Source: an uncultured Actinomycetes bacterium
GTDB taxonomy: Bacteria > Actinomycetota > Coriobacteriia > Coriobacteriales > Atopobiaceae
Length of the DNA: 64,000 nt
Reading direction: 5' to 3'
Assembly: GCA_900315165.1 (NCBI GenBank)
Contig: OMXZ01000001.1
Span: 1 to 64,000, forward strand
The notes beneath the pieces are model-generated. The model was not told the origin of the DNA. It worked only from the letters and a program-made list of their open reading frames with translations, and did not search any database. Below, piece by piece: positions 58,567-64,000 of the stretch. Position 1 is the first letter of the stretch. Each line of letters starts with the position of its first letter. The translations under genes were made by a program, and so were the position numbers.

Positions 58567-59388
58567 CTAATCCGAGAAGGGCCACTCCCCCACCACGAGC
58601 GCCTCGATGGCGACTGCCACCGCATCGTCCTCGCAGCGGCCGATGTGATAGCGTGCTGCCGCGGCAGCCTCGGGCGTCGCCCCGGCAACCGCGGCAGAAT
58701 GCCCGGCGACCCGGAACATGGGCACGTCGTTGCCCGCGTCGCCGAAGACGAGCGCCTCATCGGTCGAGCAACCGATCGCGTCGCACAGCACGCGCACGGC
58801 CGCGCCCTTGGACCAGCCGCGGGGCGTCACATTGGACCAGGCCGCCTGCGGCACGTCGAAGGAGAGTTCGGGATACTCCCCGTTGAGCCGCCCGACGAAC
58901 GCCCGCGTGCCTTCCATATCCGTCAATTGGAAGACGTTGACCTTGACCGCGGGCGCGTCCGGCACGGCGCCGACCACGCGGCACGTCTTCGCATAGGCGG
59001 GAAAGCAGGCCGCCAGGTCGTCGAGCGCGCCCGCCACCAGCTGCGGCACCCCCTCGTCGAAGACGACCAGGCCCGCATGCGGCGTCTTGGCCATCTCCGC
59101 GGCAAGCTCCTCGAGCAGCCCGTACGCCACAGTTTCCCGATGGATGAGCTCGCCGTCCAGATAAACCTCCATGCCATTGGTCGCGAGCGCCGTCGTGCAC
59201 AGCTCGTCGCGCCCGCGCAGGAAGGGAACCATCCATGCCCGCGCGCGGCCGCTCGCCGGTCCCACGCGATAGCCGGCCGCGAGCGCCGCAGAAAAAACGT
59301 CAGCCGTACGCTCGCTCACGTACGGCTGACCTGCGGGCAATATGGTTCCGTCGATATCGCTCAGGATGAGCTCGATGGCATTGCCCAT
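58567..59388 (-). CDS. HAD-superfamily (Cof-type) phosphatase
   Basis: A 273-residue hydrolase: LSDIDGTILP carries the nucleophile and acid Asp residues, YRVGPASGRA is motif II, GWSKGAAVRVL holds the Lys and GDAGNDVPMF the metal-binding pair. The large cap domain (about 85-195) is the Cof/IIB type that acts on sugar phosphates or flavin/pyridoxal phosphates. Neighbours are a PTS EIIA and a glucokinase, so sugar phosphate dephosphorylation is plausible. The ribosome-binding site is weak. Confidence 0.85.
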   Translation of the reverse strand: MGNAIELILSDIDGTILPAGQPYVSERTADVFSAALAAGYRVGPASGRARAWMVPFLRGRDELCTTALATNGMEVYLDGELIHRETVAYGLLEELAAEMAKTPHAGLVVFDEGVPQLVAGALDDLAACFPAYAKTCRVVGAVPDAPAVKVNVFQLTDMEGTRAFVGRLNGEYPELSFDVPQAAWSNVTPRGWSKGAAVRVLCDAIGCSTDEALVFGDAGNDVPMFRVAGHSAAVAGATPEAAAAARYHIGRCEDDAVAVAIEALVVGEWPFSD

Positions 59389-59407
59389 GTCTTGTTACTT
59401 GCTCGTG

Positions 59408-59863
59408 TTAGTCGTGCAGGCGCTTGTTGACGGCCTCCGCGATGGTCTCGGCGTCGGTGGCCTCCTCCATCTCCTTGCGGAAGTTGGCGTGCGTGAGCAC
59501 GCGGGCGATCTTGGAGAGCATCTCGAGGTGGGCGCCGGAGCCCTCCTCCGTCGGTACAAGCAGCGCGATGGCGTAGACGACGGGATTGCCGTCCATGGTC
59601 TTCCACTCGGGGGCCTCGGCGAACTTCAGCACGATGACCGCGGTCTCCGTGATGTTGGGATCCATGGCGTGCGGAATGGCGAAGCCATCGGTCATGCCCG
59701 TGGAGCCCATGTCCTCACGCGCGCGGAAGGCACGGTAGATAGCATCGGCATCCTTGCCGAGACCGAGCTCGACGCTCTTGTCCGCGATGAATTTGAGGGC
59801 ATCGTCCACATCCTTTGCGTGGCAATCGAGGATGACATGGGACGGCTGGACGAAATCAATCAT
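59408..59863 (-). CDS. PTS EIIA component, fructose/mannitol type
   Basis: A 151-residue EIIA-2 protein. The phosphorylated His lies in GFAIPHAMDPNI near residue 65; the fold pattern (ILDCHAKDVDDALKFIADKS, TVLKFAEAPEW-like core, LLVPTEEGSGAHLEMLSKIA) matches. It takes phosphate from HPr and hands it to an EIIB that is not in the window. A stand-alone copy may be regulatory. GGAGATCCC precedes the ATG. It lies just upstream of the HAD phosphatase. Confidence 0.88.
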   Translation of the reverse strand: MIDFVQPSHVILDCHAKDVDDALKFIADKSVELGLGKDADAIYRAFRAREDMGSTGMTDGFAIPHAMDPNITETAVIVLKFAEAPEWKTMDGNPVVYAIALLVPTEEGSGAHLEMLSKIARVLTHANFRKEMEEATDAETIAEAVNKRLHD

Positions 59864-59981
59864 GGGATCTCCTCACTCGCGGGTCGGCGTCTGATGACGT
59901 GTCTCGTACAGAATACCACCGCACCGCCAGACGTGTCTCGCGACGGCGTAGCGGTGGTACTTGATGCCGTTATGTGGTCAT

Positions 59982-60920
59982 TTACTCGGCTTGCATGGCG
60001 CAATAGGCGGCGCCGTACATGCCCGCCTCGTTGCCGAGCGTAGCCGCCGAGATGCGCATCGCGGCGCACGCGGGGAAGCAGTACTTGCGGAAGGCCGTGG
60101 TGACCTTGGGGCCCAACACGTTCCAGGCGCCGGCGACGCCGCCGCCGACCAGCACGACCTCGGGGTCGACGATGGCCGAGATGATGGCGAGGGCACGGCC
60201 GAGCACCTCGGTCATCTGGTCGATGGCCTCCTCGGCACAGGGGTCACCCGCGGCGAGCGCGTTGAAGACCGAGATGGTGTCAGTGTCGTGCTCGATGGCG
60301 ACGGGCTCCTGCCCCGCGCGCTCGCAAGCCTCGCGGTAGGCGCGCACGATGCCCTTGGCCGAGGCATACTGCTCAAGGTGGCCGGTCTTGCCGCAGCCGC
60401 AGTGCAGGGTCTCGTCCGGGTTCATGTTGATGTGGCCGATTTCGCCGCCGGCACCGAAGGCACCCGCGACCAGCTTGCCGTTGCAGATGACGCCGCCGCC
60501 GACGCCCGTGCCCAGGGTGACCATCACGCAGTTGTCGACGTCCTTGGCACCGCCCTGCCAGACCTCGCCCATGGCCGCTGCGTTCGCGTCGTTGACGAAG
60601 GCGAGCGTGGCGTCTGTGAAGTGCGCGCGCAGCGCGTCCTTGAGACCGTCAGCATCGAGCGTGATGTTGGGCAGCACGCCCACCTTGCCGTCGGCGTCCA
60701 CGGGGCCGGGCACGTCGAGGCCCACAGCGACGACGTCGGCCGGGGTCGCGCCCTTGCCCTCGAGCAGCTTGTCGAGGCCGACGCAGACGATGCGGTAGGC
60801 CTCCTCGTTCACAAGCTCGGTCGTCTTGATCTTCGCGATGTCGAGCAGGGTGCCCGCCTCGTCGAAGAGGCCCGCCTTGATCGAGGTTCCGCCGATATCG
60901 ATGCCCAGTACGTACGCCAT
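59982..60920 (-). CDS. glcK: ROK-family glucokinase
   Basis: A 312-residue sugar kinase: GIDIGGTSIKAGLFDEAG is the ATP phosphate loop, GLDVPGPVDADG and FVNDANAAAMGEV (catalytic Asp) are the sugar site, GTGVGGGVICNGKLV follows, and CGCGKTGHLEQYASA holds the zinc-binding ROK cysteines. It phosphorylates glucose entering by non-PTS routes. AAGGAGCC precedes the ATG. Separated from the EIIA gene by about 120 nt. Confidence 0.92.
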   Translation of the reverse strand: MAYVLGIDIGGTSIKAGLFDEAGTLLDIAKIKTTELVNEEAYRIVCVGLDKLLEGKGATPADVVAVGLDVPGPVDADGKVGVLPNITLDADGLKDALRAHFTDATLAFVNDANAAAMGEVWQGGAKDVDNCVMVTLGTGVGGGVICNGKLVAGAFGAGGEIGHINMNPDETLHCGCGKTGHLEQYASAKGIVRAYREACERAGQEPVAIEHDTDTISVFNALAAGDPCAEEAIDQMTEVLGRALAIISAIVDPEVVLVGGGVAGAWNVLGPKVTTAFRKYCFPACAAMRISAATLGNEAGMYGAAYCAMQAE

Positions 60921-61006
60921 TTACGGCTCCTTCGCTCTGCTAACGCAACCATACAGTCTGGCCGTCGCCCGACCCGCGGGCGCAGCCCATCAACGCGCTT
61001 AGTCTA

Positions 61007-61474
61007 CTACGAGCGCGGCCGCGACAGTTCATCGGTGTCCAGCCAGACGGTAATCGGTCCGTCGTTGGTCAGGCTCACCTGCATGTCGGCGCCGAAGATG
61101 CCGCGGCCCACGCGCGCCCTCCCGAGGTCGGCCTCGGCCAGCTCGCAGAAGCGCCGATAGAGCGCGTCCCCCAGCTCGGGCGGGGCTGCGGAGGTGAAGG
61201 AGGGGCGGTTGCCGCGGCGGCAGTCCGCATAGAGCGTGAACTGGCTCACGACCAGCACCTCGCCCTCCACGGAGTCGAGCGCCAAGTTCATCTTGCCCGC
61301 CTCGTCGTCGAAGACCCGGAGCTTATGAATCTTGGTCCAGAGCCGCTCGGCAGTCTCAGGCGTATCGTCGGGGCCCACGCCGAGCAGGATGAGAAAGCCC
61401 CGGCCGCAGCGGCCGACGGTCTCGCCCGCGACCGCCACCTCGGCATGACTGACTCGCTGGACGAGAGCGCGCAT
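61007..61474 (-). CDS. dtd: D-aminoacyl-tRNA deacylase
   Basis: A 155-residue proofreading enzyme that removes D-amino acids (and Gly) from t[21 protein letters not shown] is the typical start, [20 protein letters not shown] the active-site strand with Thr/Gln, and [20 protein letters not shown] carries the Gly-cisPro equivalent end region ([10 protein letters not shown]). Normal length. It begins 4 nt after the carboxypeptidase stop codon, so it is co-transcribed with that gene. Confidence 0.95.
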   Translation of the reverse strand: MRALVQRVSHAEVAVAGETVGRCGRGFLILLGVGPDDTPETAERLWTKIHKLRVFDDEAGKMNLALDSVEGEVLVVSQFTLYADCRRGNRPSFTSAAPPELGDALYRRFCELAEADLGRARVGRGIFGADMQVSLTNDGPITVWLDTDELSRPRS

Positions 61475-61477
61475 ACC

Positions 61478-63298
61478 CTAGAGCCCGTAGATGGCCGAGT
61501 ATTTTTCGACCAAGTAGTCGGTGTAATAGGTAACGTCGAAGGGCTCGCCGCACGCGTCCGCGATCAGCTCCGCGGGGTCTTTGGCGCGGCCGTACTTCCA
61601 GATGTGCTCACGCAGCCAGTTGCGGATCCGGCGCAGGTCGCCGGAGGCCAGCGTGCCATCCCAGTCCATGCCCTCGGCGATCATCGCGTGGCGCAGCTGG
61701 GCACCGTAGGCCCCGCCCAGGGCGTAGGTCGGGAAGTAGCCGATCATGCCGCCGGACCAGTGGGTGTCCTGCAGGGCGCCGGTCGCGTCGTTGGGCACAT
61801 CGATGCCCAGGTACTGACGGTACTTTTCGGTCCAGAGGGCCGGCACGTCGGCCGCCGTGGCCTCGCCGTGAAGGAGGTCGCGCTCGATCTCGTAGCGCAC
61901 GAGGATATGCAGCGGATAGGTGAGCTCGTCGGCCTCGGTGCGGATGGGCTGGGCCTCCACACGGTTGGTCGCCAGATAGAGCTGGCGGGCGGTCACGCGG
62001 CCGAACTGGCCCGGGAAGTGCTTGCGCAGGACGGCGAGCAAGGGGGCCGAGAAGGCCTCGGAGCGGCCAACGTAGTTCTCGAAGAAGCGCGACTGACCCT
62101 CGTGGATGCCGCTTGAGGTGCCGCCCTTGAGCGAGGTGTAGTTGTAGGCGGGGTCGACGCCCTGCTCGTAGAGGGCATGGCCTCCCTCGTGCAGCATCGT
62201 GAAGACATTGGAAAGCACATCGTTCTCATAGGTATGGGCCGCGATCACGGCGTAGTTGGTCGTGAGGGCGTCGGAATAGGGATGCTCCGTGTGGGTGAGC
62301 AGCAGCGTGTCGGGGTCGATGCCCTCGAGCTCAACGAGGTCGCGGGCGAGGTCCCACTGGCGGCGCTCATCGAAGCGGCCGTCCACGTAGCGGCGGGTAA
62401 GCTTGGGCTTGCGGGAGACCTCGGCCAGAAGCGGCACCGCCACCTCCTTGACCGCGTCGAAGAACCGGTCGTAGAAGGCCTGATCCGTGCCGTGCTCGAA
62501 CTCGTCGAGCCAGACGTCGTAGGGGTCGGCGCCGGGCTTCTTGTAGTCCGCGAGCTTACGCATCGACTCAACGATGCGGTCGAGGTAGGGCTCGAAGCTG
62601 GCCCAGTCGCCGGCCGCCTTGGCCGCGCGCCATGCCGCCTCGGCCTCGGTGGTCAGACGCTCGAAGGCGGCCTGCTCGTCGGCCGGCACGTCCACCAGGC
62701 GGGCACGGTCGCGGCGAAGCACACGCACCTGGGAGCGCTGGGTGTCGTTGAGGAACTCGTCATCGTCCTCGCTAGAGAGCCGGTCGAAGAGGGCACCGGC
62801 CTGCGGGGAGCAAAGGAGCTCCTGGTCTTCCTGCATAAGCAGGGCCAGGGCCTCGCCACGGTCCTTGGTGGCCGCGGGCGGGTCGATCGAGGGGCCGGTG
62901 CAGCCCATGAGGATCTCGGCGTAACGGTGGGCGTAGAGGTGCTGCTCGAGCTCGTTTAAGGCATCGATGTCAGCGCGCGGGTTGGGCACAGCCGCGGGCA
63001 CCGCGTCGCGCGGCATGCCCGGCAGCATGGGCTGCGTGCCGGCCGGCTCGGGCTCCTCCGCTCCAGCCGCCGGATCGGGCACCTGCGAGGCCTCGGGCGT
63101 CGGCATCGCAGGCACGGGGCGGGCGTCGAGCGTATCGATGATGAGCGTGGGGTCGTCGGGCTCGTCGGGGGTGAGGGTAGCGGGCGGCATCGCGGAACCC
63201 GCCGCCGGGCGCGCCGACGGCCGGGCACTTGCCTTGTCTTGCTGGGTGCGTTTCTGCTGCTGGCTGCGCTTCAGGAAATCGGGCATGTTTCCGGACAT
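61478..63298 (-). CDS. M32-family (Taq-type) metallocarboxypeptidase with N-terminal extension
   Basis: A 606-residue zinc peptidase. The metal site HEGGH is at residues 370-374 (TMLHEGGHALYEQGV) with Glu further on in GIHEGQSRFFEN, both family marks. IEQLS-type C-terminal helices are normal. The first 110 residues are an extra Gln/Pro/Asp-rich extension not found in typical 500-residue members. GGGAGAACG precedes the ATG at 63298; the longer open frame further upstream is antisense-like noise over another gene. It removes C-terminal residues from peptides. Confidence 0.9.
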   Translation of the reverse strand: MSGNMPDFLKRSQQQKRTQQDKASARPSARPAAGSAMPPATLTPDEPDDPTLIIDTLDARPVPAMPTPEASQVPDPAAGAEEPEPAGTQPMLPGMPRDAVPAAVPNPRADIDALNELEQHLYAHRYAEILMGCTGPSIDPPAATKDRGEALALLMQEDQELLCSPQAGALFDRLSSEDDDEFLNDTQRSQVRVLRRDRARLVDVPADEQAAFERLTTEAEAAWRAAKAAGDWASFEPYLDRIVESMRKLADYKKPGADPYDVWLDEFEHGTDQAFYDRFFDAVKEVAVPLLAEVSRKPKLTRRYVDGRFDERRQWDLARDLVELEGIDPDTLLLTHTEHPYSDALTTNYAVIAAHTYENDVLSNVFTMLHEGGHALYEQGVDPAYNYTSLKGGTSSGIHEGQSRFFENYVGRSEAFSAPLLAVLRKHFPGQFGRVTARQLYLATNRVEAQPIRTEADELTYPLHILVRYEIERDLLHGEATAADVPALWTEKYRQYLGIDVPNDATGALQDTHWSGGMIGYFPTYALGGAYGAQLRHAMIAEGMDWDGTLASGDLRRIRNWLREHIWKYGRAKDPAELIADACGEPFDVTYYTDYLVEKYSAIYGL

Positions 63299-63349
63299 CG
63301 TTCTCCCATCTCGCGACTCACTCACCCGTCCAGTGTACTTCTTCGGTAC

Positions 63350-63379
63350 AAAAAACGCCCCGACCATACGGCTGGGGCG
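63350..63379 (-). terminator. Terminator after the small membrane protein gene
   Basis: CGCCCC / GGGGCG with extra pairing (CCGTATGG) inside; on the minus strand TTTTTT follows. It lies 23 nt after the stop codon of the gene at 63403. Confidence 0.88.
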
Positions 63380-63402
63380 CCAAACGTGCTTTGTGCTTAT
63401 CC

Positions 63403-63909
63403 CTACTGCTGGTCCGTGGGGAAGACGTCCTCGTCCTTGACGATCTTGTGGGCGAGCTTGGCGATCGGCTTCTGGGTCAGAAGCGAGATGATCATGCAGA
63501 GGATCCAGACGGGGATGTAGTTGATCAGGATACCCATGATGGTGCCGATGAGGGGCACCTTGGCCAGAATCTGGGTGTTGAGGATGGTCATGCAGATGAC
63601 CAGGATCGTGGTGTACCAGGTGTTGATGTGGATGCCCATCCACTTGTCGAACTCCTTGGAGCCCGGCTGGCCGTGCTTGGCAGCCAGGGGGAAGGCATGC
63701 TTGGGCGGCTGGATGCAGATGCCGATGATGTCGGCGATGACCCAGGCAACCAGGACGTTGATCCAGTACATGGGCCAGATCCAGTGGGGCACGTTGCCCT
63801 GGAGGATGGCGATGCCCTGGCACATGGCGGACACGGCCAAGGACATCGGGATGTTGTTGATCAGGGCATCGGTGACGACAAAGAACTTGGACTGCTTCAT
63901 CTCGGGCAT
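63403..63909 (-). CDS. Small membrane protein (DUF2798-like)
   Basis: A 168-residue protein with about four hydrophobic segments (residues 15-36, 43-65, 96-118, 122-145) arranged as two hairpins. Short polar stretches such as KFFVVTDALINNIPMSLAVS and the charged tail KIVKDEDVFPTDQQ stand out. The pattern resembles DUF2798 membrane proteins. Function unknown. AGGAGAGGAAAG is upstream of the ATG at 63909. Its terminator separates it from the carboxypeptidase. Confidence 0.7.
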   Translation of the reverse strand: MPEMKQSKFFVVTDALINNIPMSLAVSAMCQGIAILQGNVPHWIWPMYWINVLVAWVIADIIGICIQPPKHAFPLAAKHGQPGSKEFDKWMGIHINTWYTTILVICMTILNTQILAKVPLIGTIMGILINYIPVWILCMIISLLTQKPIAKLAHKIVKDEDVFPTDQQ

Positions 63910-64000
63910 GGGTGCTTTCCTCTCCTTCGGAAATATGCACTAGAACCGCTTCATCATATCTTCAAATTTCAGCCCGCCCTATGGTACCCATCACAAAGGA

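Noticed and set aside
63299-63940. Upstream in-frame extension of the M32 peptidase
   Set aside because: It covers another real gene and its terminator, and a good ribosome-binding site stands before 63298.

Overview
The window is high-GC DNA (low-60s percent G+C by eye) from a Gram-positive anaerobe. The best fit is a gut actinobacterium of the class Coriobacteriia (Collinsella/Olsenella-like). This is an inference from gene content: an [FeFe] hydrogenase, a Tad/Flp pilus locus without an outer-membrane secretin, a sortase-anchored surface protein, D-lactate dehydrogenase and lactate permease, a T-box leader in front of pheST, and a dispersed GGACAAAAGGG hairpin repeat. No rRNA or species marker is present.

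Layout. 1-3.9 kb: the tail of a Schlafen/AlbA_2 ATP-binding regulator, a YcxB-like membrane protein, a RelE/Phd-type toxin-antitoxin pair and an HD hydrolase. 3.8-7 kb: an LPxT-anchored glycine-rich surface protein and an MFS transporter. 7-11.1 kb: a two-gene hydrogenase operon (NuoF-like/GltD-like flavoprotein plus an H-cluster [FeFe] hydrogenase) followed by acylphosphatase. 11.1-13.3 kb: a decayed trehalose locus (intact treR-like repressor, three operator-like sites, deleted PTS EIIBC) and an array of three long hairpins.

13.3-19.2 kb, minus strand, is the most interesting block. A MerR regulator is followed by a UbiD decarboxylase, a DASS anion transporter, a UbiX flavin prenyltransferase, and a protein that fuses an LpdD-like prenyl-flavin helper domain to a type 1 isopentenyl-diphosphate isomerase. 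Together these read as a self-contained system: import an organic acid, decarboxylate it with prenylated FMN, make that cofactor, and supply its prenyl precursor. 19.3-28.1 kb: a LUD-domain protein, lactate permease, a very large cyclic-di-GMP enzyme (three GGDEF-type domains and one EAL), an alpha/beta hydrolase and a diaminopentanoate-dehydrogenase-like enzyme. 28.2-29.0 kb: tRNA-Phe and a decayed HigBA module.

29.0-39.1 kb, minus strand, is a compact Tad/Flp pilus operon: cpaB, tadZ, tadA, tadB, tadC, flp, several TadE/Flp-like prepilins, a large secreted TadG-like protein, DUF192 and FHA. Most of its genes overlap or abut, and no prepilin peptidase is in the window. 39.4-48.5 kb: rsgA, a Ca2+-type P-type ATPase, a DUF3990/HTH toxin-antitoxin-like pair, a TVP38 membrane protein, D-lactate dehydrogenase and pyruvate kinase. 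48.5-53.9 kb: a double CDGSH protein, an XRE-HTH/alpha-amylase in-frame fusion next to a 25-bp perfect palindrome, a GntR/UTRA regulator and a HicAB pair. 53.9-64 kb: histidine phosphatase, pheT and pheS under a Phe T-box, a HAD phosphatase, a PTS EIIA, a ROK glucokinase, dtd, an M32 carboxypeptidase and a small membrane protein. All functions are assigned by reading motifs; no database search was run.
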